Assembly: GCF_033118175.1 (NCBI RefSeq)
Contig: NC_083710.1
Coordinates: 43,493,501 to 43,557,500 of the forward strand
DNA: 64,000 nucleotides
Source: Dama dama
Lineage: Eukaryota; Chordata; Mammalia; Artiodactyla; Cervidae
Reading direction: 5' to 3'
A program made the translations under genes and the position numbers. Under the pieces are notes generated by a model that was given only the letters and a program-made list of their open reading frames with translations, searched no databases and was not told the DNA's origin. Every line of letters begins with the position of its first letter. Positions within the stretch are counted from its first letter, which is position 1. Positions 45,541-58,251 of this stretch are shown one piece after another.

Positions 45541-47356
45541 AAACAAAAGAGTCCGAATGCAGTACTTGGATGCAATCTCAAAAACGACAGAATGATCTCT
45601 GTTTGTTTCCAAGGCAAGCCATTCGATATCACGGTAATCCAAGTCTATGCGTGAACAGTAATGCTGAAGAAGATGAAGTTGAAGGGTTTTATGAAGACCT
45701 ACAAGACCTTCTAGAACTAACACCCAAAAAAGATGTCTTTTTCATTATATAGGACTGGAATGCAAAAGGAGGAAGTCAAGAAATACCTGGAGTAACAGGC
45801 CAATTGGAGTAAAGAATGAAGCAGGACAAAGGGTAGTAGAGTTTTGCTAAGAGAACACACTGGTCATAGCAAACACCCTCTTCCAACAACACAAGAGAAG
45901 ACTCTACACATGGACATCACCAGATGGTCAAAACCAAAATCACATTGATTACATTCCTTGCAGCCAAAGATGGAGAAGCTCTATAAAGTCAGCAAAAATA
46001 AGACAGGGAGTTGACTCTGGCTCAGATCACAAACTCCTTATTGCCAAATTCTGACTTTGATTGAAGAAAGTAGGGAAAACCACTAGACCATTCAGGTATA
46101 ACCTAAATCAAATCCTTTATGATTATACACCGGAAATGACAAATAGATTCAAAGGATTAGATGTGATAGACAGAGTGCCTGAAGAACTATGGACATTGTA
46201 TGGGATGCAGGGATCAAGACCATCCCCAAGGGGGAAAAAATATGCAAAAAGACAAAATCGTTGTCTGAGGAGGCCTTACAAACAGCTGAGAAAAAAGAGA
46301 AGCAAACAGCAAGGGAGAAAAGGAAAAATCTACCAATTTGAATGTAGACTTTCAAAGAATAGCAAGGAGAGATAAGAAAGCCTTCCTTATTGATCAGTGC
46401 AAAGAAATAGAGGAAAACAATAGAATGGGAAAGACTAGAGATCTCTTCAAGAAAATTAGAGATGCCAAGGGAACATTTCATGCAAAGATGGACACAATAA
46501 AGGACAGAAATGGTAGGGACCTAACAGAAGCAGAAGATACTAAGAAGAGGTGGCAAGAATATACAGAACTGTACAAAAAAGATCTTCATGGCCCAGATGA
46601 TCACAATGGTGTGATCACTCACCTAGAGCCAGACATCCTGGAATGCGAAGTCAAGTGGGCCTTAGGAAGCATCACCATGAACAAAGCTAATGGCGGTGAT
46701 GGAATTACAACTGAGCTATTTCAAATCCTAAAAGACGATGGTGTGAAAATGCTGCACTCAACATGCCAGAAAATTTGGAAAACTCAGCAGTGGGCACAAG
46801 ACTGAAAGAGGTCCGTTTTCATTCCAATCCCTAAGAAAGGCAATGCCAAAGAATGCTCAAACTACCACATAGTTGCACTCATCTCACTCGCTAGTAAAGT
46901 AATGCTCAAAATTCCCCAAGCCAGGTTTCAACAGTAAATGAACCCTGAATTTACAGATGTTCAACCTGAATTTAGAAAAAGCGGAGGAACCAGAGATCAA
47001 ATTGCCAACTTCAGCTGGATCATTGAAAAAGCAAGAGAGTTCCAGAAAAGCATATACTTCTGCTTTATTGACTATGTCAAAGCCTTTGACTGTGTGGATC
47101 ACAACAAACTGTGGAAAATTCCTAAAGAGATTGGAATGCCAGCCCACCTGACCTGTCTCCTGAGAAATCTGTATGCAGGTCAAGAAGAAACAGTTAGAAC
47201 TGGACATGGAACAACAGACTGGATGCAAATAGGGAAATACATCAAGACTGTATATTGTCACCCTGCTTATTTAACTTATATGCAGAGGCCTGGCGTGCTG
47301 CGGTTCATGGGGTCGCAAAGAGTTGGACATGATTAAGCGACTGAACTGAACTGAAC
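45541..47356 (+). mobile_element. BovB LINE with large internal deletion
   Basis: It starts inside the endonuclease region (ACAAAAGAGTCCGAATGCAG) and runs to the tail GACTGAACTGAACTGAACG. The endonuclease SDH triplet is kept (SGSDHKLLIAKF). RT blocks GCIDE-like regions are broken by stops, but FIDYVKAFDCVDHNKLWKIP is intact. At 47286 the sequence jumps from the segment encoding FNLYAE (ATGCAGAG) straight to the last 80 bp of the element (GCCTGGCGTGCTGCGGTTCA). About 0.85 kb, including YADD, is missing. AACATAATTA before the element and AACGTAATCA after it may be a target duplication. Confidence 0.92.
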
Positions 47357-49473
47357 GTAATCAGATTTCAGGAACAAATGCCCTACATTTCAGTCATCTT
47401 AAAAAGTAATTTGAGAAACAGAATGACTACAGGCTCAATTTTAGACAGCAGGATTTGATTGATTTTTAATGCTACTTCTTAACTTCTGCTTCTCCAGGAT
47501 AATTAATAGATACAGCAAGAATCAAAAATCAATATCTGTATCTGCTGTGTAGTTTACAAAACATACACATCAACTTATATGCCTGTCATATATCAACAGG
47601 AAGATGATATTAACGTTTATTGTCTTTAAAGGTTTTGAAAACTGTGGCTTACTAGTCCAAAGGGAAATGCAATGAACTCAAGGGTTGTGAATCAATATCC
47701 CACTGTTTTTATTACACCATAGTTATCTTTTTTGCTTATTTGAAATCCTAGTTAGATCAGATACCAAGTTACTTAAACATGATTTTTCAACTTTTATAAC
47801 CAATACAATTGTGACTTCAGAATCCCTGCAAGTACACACTATATTGATGCTGTGAGATCCTTGTCATTGAAATATCACACAACCAGTCCTGTTATACTCT
47901 TAATAACTTCCCTCATTTTCATAATGAAGCTATTTATACTCATATCAAGTTTTACAAAGTGTATATAAAAGTCAATAAATTATGTAACACTATAGCATGA
48001 TTCAAGCTGTGGTATGAATTTACTGTTAATATTGTCTCAGGTGTATCTTAGATAATTTATCATTGTTTCCTGACAACACTTACAGTGTCAATTCACAAGT
48101 AACTCATGAGAAATACATTAGGTAAATGTGCTTTCATTCCCAATAAAATGGCCGATATTTAAATATTTTAATATTTGCTGATGTTTATGCATTTTTATTT
48201 ATAATATTGTATAGTATTACAAAATATAAGTTATTTTATAGTATTTTCTTTAAATAATCTTTTAAAGGAAATATGTTTCACTTACATTTAAAATACAAAA
48301 ATAACATTGAAGATTTTAGACATATGTCAAAAATAGTTCTATAGTTTCAACATTGATTTCACTTGCTGTTCTATATTGATTTGTCAGTTTTAAATAAACT
48401 TATTTTCACTATGCTCTTACCTTTAATGTAACAAAGACTCATTTGTCCCTTAGTTGGGTTGCTCTTATTTTACGGATTTAAAATATCTTAATATCTACAT
48501 CAAAAATCTATTATATATACATATATGTATATATATCTTATGAAATATGCATGGGAAGTGATCCCAGTCTTTCACCATCAGCAGACTTTTATTTTCAGTA
48601 TTTTGATTTCAATACTATGAATTAATAGTATTCAGTTTGTAGCAAAGTCAAATTCAACATCATGATTTGTTACTAATTCCCTCTTTAAACCTGAACCAAA
48701 TTGTAAAGAAAATGACTCAATAACGATGTACCTAGATGTATGTAGAGCTATTAGAATCCAGACAAAGACGTAAGAGAAAAAGGCAAAAATGAGATTTTTA
48801 AGGGCCCATAAGATTCAAACTACTGCAACTGTCATAACTCTCTCACCATGGTTTATGCCCTTGACTGAGGAGACAGTTTCAACGCCTAATGCCATTCTGC
48901 CTTTCTTGATGGGAGCATACCTTGTTTGCTAAAGTTGTCATCTCAACAGCCCTAAACCACATGATTTCTCCCCTATGTTATTTCATTTTATTTTCCCTAA
49001 AAAGCACAGTGAGAAATATCCAAGGAGCCAGAGCTTTTACTCTTCAACTGTAATGTTCAGTTTTATAACATCATTAGGCTTCTTACAGAAAAATAATCAT
49101 GTGGGCAATGTGAATCCATTTCTCATGCTGACTTCAAAATTTCTAAGGCCCAACCAGCCATCAGATTCACTTACTAACTGGAATTTAAGCTATTAAGTGA
49201 TGCTGACTACTATGGCACTAGGTAAAGAAAAACGTCTATAGCAACTTCAAAACTAAGTAATTACACAGTATTGGTATTACGTTAGTCAGATCTGAGCTAA
49301 GAATGATTTGATCCCAAAAAGAGAAGCATTACCATTTGAAACCCAAAGGAATTAGCTATAATGGAAGTTTAATTTTATTACCTGATTAAAAATAAATGTT
49401 GATTCATTTAAATTGTCTACAAAAGCAAAAGTGTCATATATAATCTCAGGGTTCTGAACTAAACAAAAACACC
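47357..49473. other. Long AT-rich intergenic stretch
   Basis: About 2.1 kb without a recognised gene or repeat family. A perfect 24-bp TA-rich palindrome lies at 48512-48535 (arms TATATATACATA). Confidence 0.5.
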
Positions 49474-49480
49474 TGGGAAT

Positions 49481-51019
49481 CAGTTCAGTTCAGTCACTCA
49501 GTCGTGTCTGACTCTTTGTGAACCCATGGACTGCAGCAAGCCAGGCTTCCCTGTGCATCACCAACTCCTGGAGCTTGGTACAACTTATGTCCATTGAGTC
49601 GGTGATGCCATCCAAGCATCATATCTTCTGTCATCCCCTTCTCCTGCCGTCAATCTTTCCCAGCATTAGGGTCTTTTCCAAGGAGTCAGTTCTTCGCATC
49701 AGGTGACCAAAGTATTGGAGTTTCAGTTTCAGCATCTGTCCTTCCAATGAATATTCAGGGTTGATTTCCTTTAGGATTGACTGATTTGATCTCCTTACAG
49801 TACAAGGTACTCTCAAGAGTCTTCTCCAAAACCACAGTTCAAAAGTATCAGTTCTTTGGCGTTCAGCGTTCCGACTCTCACATCCATACACGAATATTGG
49901 AAAAACCACAGCTTTGACTAGACGATCCTTTGTACACGAATATTGGAAAAACCACAGCTTTGACTAGATGATCCTTTGTTGTCAAAGTAATGTCTCTGCT
50001 TTTCAGTATGCTGTCTAGGTTGGTCATAGCTTTTCTTCCAAGGAGCAAGCGTCTTTTAATTTCATGGCTGCTGTCACCATCGACAGTGATTTTGGAGCCC
50101 CCCAAATAAAGTCTCTCACTCTTTCCATTGTTTCCCCAAGTATTTGCCATGAAGTGATGGGACTGGATGCCATAATCTCAGTTTTCTGAATGTTGAGTTT
50201 TAAGCCAGCTTTTTCACTCTCTTCTTTCACTTTCATTAAAAGGCTCTTTAGTTCAGTTTCTACCATAAGGGTGGTGCCATCTGCATATCTGAGGTCATTG
50301 ATATTTCTCCCAGAAATCTGGATTCCAGCTTGTGCTTCATCCAGCCCAGCGTTTCTCATGATGTACTCTGCATATAAGTTAAATAAGAGGGTGACAATAT
50401 ACAGCCTTGACGTACTTCTTTCCCGATTTGGAACCAGTCTGTTATTCCATGACCAGTTCTAATTGTTGCTTCTTGATCTGCATACAGATTTCTCAGGAGG
50501 CAGGTCAGGTGGTCTGGTATTCCCATCTCTTTAAGAATTTTCCACAGTTTCTTGTGATCCACACAGATGCTTTGGTGTAGTCAATAAAGCAGAAAAAAAA
50601 ATGTTTTTTTCTGGAACTCTCTTGCTTTTTCAATGATCCAGCAGATGTTTGCAATTTGATCTCTGGTTCCTCTGCTTTTCTAAATCCAGCTTGAACTTCT
50701 GGAAGTTCACGGTTCACATAATGTTGAAGCCTGACTTGGAGAATTTTGAGCATTACTTTACTAGCGTGTGAGATGAGTGCAATTGTGCAATAGTTTGAGC
50801 ATTCTTTGGCATTGCCTATCTTTGGGATTGGAATGGAAACTGATCTTTTCCATTCCTGTGGCCACTGTTGAGTTTTCCAAATTTGCTGGCATATTGAGTG
50901 CAGCACTTTCACAGAATCGTCTTTTAGGATTTGAAATAGCTCAGCTGGAATTCCCTCACCTCCACTAGCTTTGTTCGTAGTGATGCTTCCTAAGGCCCAC
51001 TTGACTTTGCATTCCAGGA
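49481..51019 (-). mobile_element. BovB LINE, 1.5 kb, 5'-truncated
   Basis: The tail CAGTTCAGTTCAGTCACTCA begins it and the RT N-terminal part ends it. TGGGAAT occurs at 49474-49480 and 51020-51026 as a 7-bp target duplication. Coding remnants: the polymerase box is RYADGTTLM, its second Asp changed to Gly (frame 50024-50359), with the N-terminal RT blocks in 50505-51038 (SVSIPIPKIGNAKECSNYCT). A 46-bp tandem duplication disrupts the C-terminal coding part. Confidence 0.93.
49887..49978 (-). repeat. 46-bp tandem duplication inside BovB
   Basis: The unit TACACGAATATTGGAAAAAC...GATCCTTTG occupies 49887-49932 and 49933-49978 with one difference (GACGATCC against GATGATCC). Other BovB copies here have one copy. 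Since 46 is not a multiple of three, it shifts the coding frame. Confidence 0.95.
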
Positions 51020-51104
51020 TGGGAATATTGGATGTCAAATAAAAATATGCTAATAATTTTTCTGGTAATTAGCATATCCTGCTTCTTTTTCTCATTAGAC
51101 CAAT

Positions 51105-51861
51105 TTGGTGTTGTTCAGTCGCTAAGCTGTCTCTGACTCTTTGGGATCCCATTAGCTGCACCCTGCCAGGTTTCCCAGTCCTTCAGTATTGCCCAGCATT
51201 TGCTCAAACTCATGTCCACAGAGTCAGTGATGCCATCCGATCATCTCATTCTGTATCACCCCCTTTTCCTCCTGGTCTCAATCTTTCCCAGAGTCAGAGT
51301 CTTTTCTGGTGAGCTGACTTTCGCATCAGGTAGCCAAAGTATTGGAGCTTCAGCCTCTGCATCAGTCCTTCCAATGAATATTCAGGGTTGATTTCCTTTA
51401 GGACTGACTGGTTTAATCTCCTTGCTGTCCAAGGGACTCTCAAGAATCTTTTCCAGCACCACAATTTGAAAGCATCAATTCTTTGGCACTCACCCTTCTT
51501 TATGGTCCAACTCTCACATCCTTACATGACTACTGGAAAAACCAGAGCTTTGACTATATGGACCTTTGTCAGTAAAGTGATGTCTCTGCTTTTTAATATG
51601 CTGTCTAATTTTGTCATAGCTTTTCTTCCAAGGAGCAAGGGTCTTTTAGTTTCATGGCTGCAGTCACCATCCATAGTGATTTTGGAGCACAAGAAAATAT
51701 AGTTTGTCACTGTTTCCACTTTTTCTCCATCTATTTGCTATGAAGTGATAGGACCAGATGCCATGACCTTCATTTTTTTAATGTTGAGTTTTAAGCCAGG
51801 TTTTTCACTCTCCTCTTTTCCTTCATCAAGAGGCCCTTTAGTTCCTCTTCACTTTCTTCCG
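51105..51861 (-). mobile_element. BovB LINE 3' part
   Basis: The tail is TGTTGTTCAGTCGCTAAGCT; the element ends in the region after YADD (CCTCTTCACTTTCTTCC). TTAGACCAAT (51095-51104) and TTATACCAAT (51862-51871) form a 10-bp duplication with one mismatch. It is independent of its neighbour, whose duplication ends only 79 bp away. Confidence 0.92.
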
Positions 51862-51871
51862 TTATACCAAT

Positions 51872-52559
51872 GCACTTACTTAAGTACTGCAGATTTTTCA
51901 GAAATTCTAGTCCCTGCAGTCAAGACCTGCCTATAGGCTGGCCACAGTTATAGACAAGGGGTTCAAATAAATGGGGCTGCCAGTCTACTATCTAGTTCCA
52001 ATATTATTTATGCAACTTATCTTAGTAAGTTTACTTTCTGACTTTAGACTGGAAGATGAGGTGTGAGAAAATACACAACATATGGAAGGGTATTTAGTGA
52101 GAAACAGAAAATGGAAAAAGAATTTTCTTAAATACTTCCATTCCATGGATTCCTATTGGCTACAAAAATAATTTGCTTATACAATTGAAAATATTTATAC
52201 ACCACTAATCTACACCTGTGATATTAAGCATAAGAAACCCACTGCCAAGCAAGGATTCAACTGCTCCTAGGTATTCAGGAGCAGAATATTACATTCCTAA
52301 GTAATAACTGTAGCAATCATGGGTTTATTCAAATGATGGACTAGTGAGAACAGTTGGTGAAAAGTATTTCAGTGATTGTACTATTTATGTCTCATATTTC
52401 AATTTCACATTCCTGTAACCTAAAATTTTTACCCCCAAACCCTTCTTGTTGATGTTATCATTTCTACCTCTAGGCTAGAATTAGCTTAATATAATCTCAG
52501 TAGTTTTGTTAACAAAGCTATAGCCATGGTTTAATAAGATAAAGAAGAATGAAGACATT
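51872..52559. other. AT-rich intergenic DNA
   Basis: Nothing recognised. Confidence 0.5.
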
Positions 52560-52762
52560 TATAGAAGGCATTCAGTTTGTTCTATGCTAGAGATATTTGC
52601 TAGTATTTAACTCTGATTCCTATTCTTAAAAAAACCTGTGTTTCTTTATACACATGATGGAAACAAGATTAAGTAACTTTCCTAATGTGACAGAGGTGAC
52701 ATAAGAATTCTAAGATACAAACCCATATCCAGTGTTGCTGCGTTGCTCTACCAAAAAAGACC
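52560..52762 (-). mobile_element. MIR SINE
   Basis: GATGGAAACAAGATTAAGTA, ACTTTCCTAATGTGACAGAG and ACAAACCCATATCCAGTGTT follow the reverse MIR order. Confidence 0.65.
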
Positions 52763-53694
52763 TCAGACATTCTTACCTTATTTTTTGTTGTTGTTTCTAC
52801 ATTTTGCCTGCATAAACACACTTAATAAAACAGGAATAAATCTTTTCCTCTCTCTCTAATATATATAATGTCAAGCCAGTTCTTTGCACCATGAATCTTT
52901 TCTATCCAATTTCCAAATCTTACAAATGTTCTGAATTCCATTCTTGAGGATATCTAACCCTCAGGGTGCCTTATCACTTTTGCTACCCAGCCTGGAATCT
53001 GGCCAAAATCACAAAACTAAAATCAAAAAACAATAATATTTTAAGAACTGAAAAGGAACCGTTAGTTGAAAATCAAGTCGTCTCCCTCAGCTGATGGGAA
53101 AACTGTGAAAAATTTGGCTTTCCTTATGACATATATATTTTGATTTAAAGGCTTGGGGTTTTTTGTTTTTTTTTTTTTCCAAAAAACAAATATTCTTTCA
53201 AATTGTTTTGTTCATTTTTACCACCTTCACTGAAGCATGAATAGCACAGAAGTAGGCATTAGTCTTTGGCTTGTGTGTGATTCAGTCGAGTGTTACTTGC
53301 ATTCCAATTACCCAGACAGCATGGAATAGAGCTGTGTGCAAAAAGTTTCTCAGAGTTTCCTAAAAAACTGTATATGGTGATATAAAATTCACTTCAATGT
53401 ACATGAACTATTCCAGTTTGTAATTGGACTTGAAGGATTTCTTGGTTATTATTTCAAAGTTGTGGATTATTTAAAATCATTGCCAAATTCAGAAAAGATA
53501 TTCAGTATTATATTTTAAAAAGGCAATATATTTAAGATCCTCAGGATCAGTTCATATGTACATGTGTGGTAAGTGATACAGTAGAAAAAACAATGTTAGA
53601 TTACATAGCCTATAACCTCTTTCAATGCAAAAGAGAGGATGCATATTTTCCCAGGATAAAGCAGTACCAAATTAATCATCAGAGCAGTATATTT
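52763..53694. other. AT-rich intergenic DNA
   Basis: A T-run lies at about 53165-53180. No gene or repeat family recognised. Confidence 0.5.
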
Positions 53695-53865
53695 TACTGA
53701 ATTCTCCCTCTGCCATGCATAGATGTGTGACTTCAGAGGCGTTGATTGCTTTCTGCTCTTCAGTTCACTTTAATGGGCTCCTTGTTGTGAAGATTAAATG
53801 AGATAATGTACACAAGTAGCTATCATGGTACTTGTCACCTATTAAATCTTTGTCATAAATAAATG
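53695..53865 (+). mobile_element. MIR SINE
   Basis: Forward MIR order: TGTGTGACTTCAGAGGCGTT, TTGTGAAGATTAAATGAGAT, AATGTACACAAGTAGCTATC and GGTACTTGTCACCTATTAAA. Confidence 0.65.
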
Positions 53866-54889
53866 ATTAGGTCTTTTCCCAGGCTAAATGAATCTAAAAT
53901 AAGGTCTCAGACAATACCCTATTTATCATGAACTGTTGGGTTTGTTATGTAAAACCTGGTCCAAATAACTGCAGTTTGAATCATTATACAAAAAGCCACA
54001 ATCAGATAGAAGTTAAATACCTCTCACTAAAAGGCAAATCTGATTTCTTCATTTCTCCATTCCTTGAGCCAGAGCTCAAGCTGTAGTTATTCATGATCTA
54101 TAAGGAATAAAAATACTAACTTTTTAAATTTTGTGCGCTATATTGGTAAAGAGAAACACGTAATAGTCAATGTTTTCTTTTTACCAAAAAATAGTTAATA
54201 TATTATAAAGAACAAAATTGTCATAAATGCTGCAACAGATTTTAATCTATCTTGGGGAAAAAATAAACTTAATATCTGTATAGGGTAGTCATTAATAAAG
54301 AAGCAATGCAACTGCATGTCTGTTTGGGGGGAGCATTTTCTATATTGCATTTTCCTTATCAATTCACAGTATTGCTGTCACTATTTTAACTAGATTATCA
54401 TACAGAAACACCACAAAGCCACAAACCATAAAATTCTACCAAATTATTTGAAAAACATCCCATTTATTAGACTCAGAAGAATTTCAGAATTTATTTTAAA
54501 ATATTCATTTTATCTAAATTCTATCTCCTTAGAATATATTCTCATCATTCCAATTAAGAGATGGAAAAACTGAATTTATTTTTCTGTAGATAATTTCTCC
54601 CTAGATGGATATAGTTCTCAGCAATACCACATGAATCTTCAACACCTCAAGGGATAGGATCCTGATTAATTACAATAGGTTGGCTAAAAGGCAACTTTTA
54701 GATGTTTCTCTTTAACCGCTCTTACCAGAGGTTCTTTTTTATATTACTGGCTAAAGATCACAATAGTATGTAATAGAGCAACCATATTTGAGATCACAGT
54801 GGTATAGATTTTGAGTTACTGCTCTATTTATCCATCTCTGTTTCCCTTCCCTTTTAATAGTAAATGTAAAAAACCTATTAAGCTCTAGT
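53866..54889. other. AT-rich intergenic DNA
   Basis: Nothing recognised. Confidence 0.5.
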
Positions 54890-55020
54890 GTGGGATGGTG
54901 GTAGTGAGGGAGACTGTGCTTATGAGACCAGTATGTATATTAGAATTCTTGGTACTTTCTCTGCAGTTTTGCTGTGAACCTAAAACTGTTTTAAAAACTA
55001 AAGTCTATTTTTTAAAACTA
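54890..55020 (+). mobile_element. Old L1 3' end
   Basis: GGGAGACTGTGCTTATGAGA, GGTACTTTCTCTGCAGTTTT and GCTGTGAACCTAAAACTGTT, followed by AAAACTAAAGTCTATTTTTT, match the 3' end of older mammalian L1 groups. Confidence 0.7.
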
Positions 55021-55545
55021 TGCAAACTTAAGATGAGGAGATAATTTTTCAGTACTTTCATCATCAAATGTATGACTGGCATCATTGTTAAAATATTCTA
55101 AAAATTTTATAATTGGAATATTTTCAATATATAAATGTGGGTTTAATAAAATATTATCCTATTAATTTCTCTTTTTAGTTCACTTTATTTAGTTTTAAGA
55201 ATTTTACCGGCATTATAAAATAAATGATAATTACCTTAGGGACCAAATTGAAAATAAACTACCAAATGCAAGACACAAGAATATTTTTAAATGAAAAAAT
55301 ACTTTCTTTTTTTTAAGCTGTTTACTTTTAGAAAAAAAAGAGATTTGTTATGGTTAAGATAGTAATTGAGCCTTTAGGACAAGGGTAATGCAAAAAGTTT
55401 CTAAAATCTACCATTAAGTGAACTTTCTGCTCTCATGACCATTTGGTCTATAGTTATTCTTTTTAGTAAAATAAAAAAGTAATTTAATTTTAATTTTAAC
55501 CTCCTGGAACCCCTAGAAAGCAAATTTTTAAGGTAAAAAGCACCT
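55021..55545. other. AT-rich intergenic DNA
   Basis: Nothing recognised. Confidence 0.5.
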
Positions 55546-55555
55546 ATAAATTCTT

Positions 55556-56872
55556 TCTAACACCATACACAAAAATAAACTCAAAATGGATTAAAGATCT
55601 AAATGTAAGACCAGAAACTATAAAACTCCTAGAGGAGAACATAGGCAAAACACTCTCCGACATAAATCAAAGCAAGATCCTCTATGACCCACCTCCCAGA
55701 ATATTGGAAATAAAAGCAAAACTAAACAAATGGGACCTAATGAAACTTAAAAGCTTTTGCACTACAAAGGAAACTATAAGTAAGGTGAAAAGACAGCCCT
55801 CAGATTGGGAGAAAATAATAGCAAATGAAGAAACAGACAAAGGATTAATCTCAAAAATATACAAGCAACTCCTGCAGCTCAATTCCAGAAAAATAAATGA
55901 CCCAATCAAAAAATGGGGCAAAGAACTAAACAGACATTTCTCCAAAGAAGACATACAGATGGCTAACAAACACATGAAAAGATGCTCAACATCACTCATT
56001 ATTAGAGAAATGCAAATCAAAACCACAATGAGGTACCATTACACGCCAGTCAGGATGGCTGCTATCCAAAAGTCTACAAGCAATAAATGCTGGAGAGGGT
56101 GTGGAGAAAAGGGAACCCTCTTACACTGTTGGTGGGAATGCAAACTAGTACAGCCGCTATGGAAAACAGTGTGGAGATTTCTTAAAAAACTGGACATAGA
56201 ACTGCCATATGACCCAGCAATCCCACTTCTGGGCATACACACTGAGGAAACCAGATCTGAAAGAGACACGTGCACCCCAATGTTCATCGCAGCACTGTTT
56301 ATAATAGCCAGGACATGGAAGCAACCTAGATGCCCATCAGCAGATGAATGGATAAGGAAGCTGTGGTACATATACACCATGGAATATTACTCAGCCATTA
56401 AAAAGAATTCATTTGAACCAGTCCTAATGAGATGGATGAAGCTGGAGCCCCTTATACAGAATGAAGTAAGCCAGAAAGATAAAGAACATTACAGCATACT
56501 GACACATGTATATGGAATTTAGAAAGATGGTAACGATAACCCTATATGCAAAACAGAAAAAGAGACACAGAAATACAAAACAGACTTTTGAACTCTGAGG
56601 GTGGGATATTTCAAAAGAACAGCATGTATACTATCTATGGTGAAACAGATCACCAGCCCAGGTGGGATGCATGAGACAAGTGCTCCGGCCTTGTGCACTG
56701 GGAAGACCCAGAGGAATCGGGTGGAGAGGGAGGTGGGAGGGGGGATCGGGATTGGGAATACATGTAAATCCATGGCTGATTCATATCAATGTACGATAAA
56801 ACCCACTGGAAAAAAAAATAATAATAATAAAAATAAATAAAAAAAATAAAAATTAAAAAAAAAATAAAAAAA
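55556..56872 (+). mobile_element. Young bovine L1, 5'-truncated
   Basis: About 1.3 kb from late ORF2 through the 3' UTR (GGGGGGATCGGGATTGGGAA, CATGTAAATCCATGGCTGAT) to an A-rich tail at 56810-56872. ATAAATTCTT at 55546-55555 and 56873-56882 is a perfect 10-bp target duplication. The open coding part and the long tail with few interruptions mark it as the most recent L1 of the window. Confidence 0.95.
55557..56522 (+). pseudogene. L1 ORF2 C-terminal fragment, open
   Basis: An uninterrupted run of about 320 codons ends at the natural ORF2 stop (HVYGI, TAG at 56520-56522). It carries the C-terminal domain with the Cys-rich motif CWRGCGEKGTLLHCWWEC (CX3CX7HX4C) and the closing WIRKLWYIYTMEYYSAIK block. 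The endonuclease and reverse transcriptase lie upstream in full elements and are missing here, as are ORF1 and the promoter, so it is not a working gene. Confidence 0.92.
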
Positions 56873-56882
56873 ATAAATTCTT

Positions 56883-57150
56883 GATATAAAGAAAAACTAT
56901 ACACCTGGAACTGATAGAAACGACGAGCACAACCAATAAGGACCTAAGCAGCTTACTGTTGCAGGGAGATATTATCAGATAAGGGCCTCAGAGTACTATA
57001 TAAATTTGAAAGTGCTTTTTAATTAAATAACCCCAAAAACCTCTTTGTGAAGTTGATAAGTATTTTCCACATTTATGAATAAATATATTTTAAAAATATT
57101 TGCAGAAGGTAAAGTATCTCTTCCTTCAGAAGCCAGTCTTGAAGATTTGG

Positions 57151-57186
<36 letters not shown>

Positions 57187-58240
57187 CAATCACATAATTT
57201 CTGATCCTTAAGCATATCAGTGAAACACTATAAATAGTAACATCACCAAGATTAAAAACAAATACAAGTAGCAGAAACAACAAAAACAAAAGATACAGGA
57301 GGAACAGATGACTCTAAAAAAAACAAATTAAATAAGCTATAAAATAGTATGCAATGCACAAATATTAACTTGAGAATGTCACAGTACTTATCTCCGAATC
57401 ATGATATTCTGTGAGCATTCACATCTATTAAGTGATGGGGCTTACTTTGAAGCATTGCCCAATTCTGTAATTCTATACATCTAGGATTAAATAATACAAT
57501 GTTAAAAAAATGTTTAAATGCTTAGAGAAAATGCCTCCTAAAATTAAGTAAAATTTTTAAAAAATCAGGATTTTATTGCGCTAAAGATGGTCTTTTCCTA
57601 AGTCTCCTAAATGAAGTATCATTTTTTACTTCTTCTTATTATAGTGTATTTTATTGTCCAAAATTACTTTTAAATTATTTATCAAAATTCTGTTTCCAGT
57701 TACAGTTATTTAACCAAAATTTTCTTTAGGCTTTATAGTTTGTATGGCTACCTCATGCCAAAAGTGCTAGCAAAAAAATAAAAATAAAAAATCAATTAGA
57801 ATAATATAAAGAAAGAAGAGTTTGAGATAGAAAAAAATATATATTTCCACAACCTACTCTTACTTGATGAAGCAGATTTGATATTGTTAGGTGATGGGAA
57901 TGATGGTTAAAATATCTTTGTTAGGAAATGTGGATAAAGAGGCCTACATATTGCATTAAAAGCAAATAAACCAGTATAAGTAAGAAAGTAAAAAAGACAA
58001 ATATAATCAAGAGAACTGATTCCTGACTAGAAGTGAATTGTGGTGAGTTGACTAGTTGGTACAATTGTTTCTAGAAGGAAGATAGGTATTTAAGAAATCC
58101 CAAAGTATTTGCCCTAAATAAATGTCAGGCAATTCATCGTAAAGACTGATCGCAAGTTGTACCCTCTGAATGTAAAATTTTACACCCAAAACTGTGGATT
58201 CAATTGTCATTTCTCTCGCTTTAATCAATTTAGTCATCTA
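56883..58240. other. AT-rich intergenic DNA
   Basis: It contains the CA microsatellite (57152-57184) and nothing else I recognise. Confidence 0.5.
57152..57184. repeat. (CA)n microsatellite
   Basis: About 16 perfect CA units. Confidence 0.97.
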
Positions 58241-58251
58241 GGCAACAACAG

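Noticed and set aside
47286..47294. Retroposition of a spliced BovB RNA
   Set aside because: No placement of the junction gives GT-AG intron ends; a three-base microhomology deletion fits better.
56810..56872. Stand-alone A-rich low-complexity repeat
   Set aside because: It is the A-tail of the adjacent L1, enclosed by that element's target duplication.
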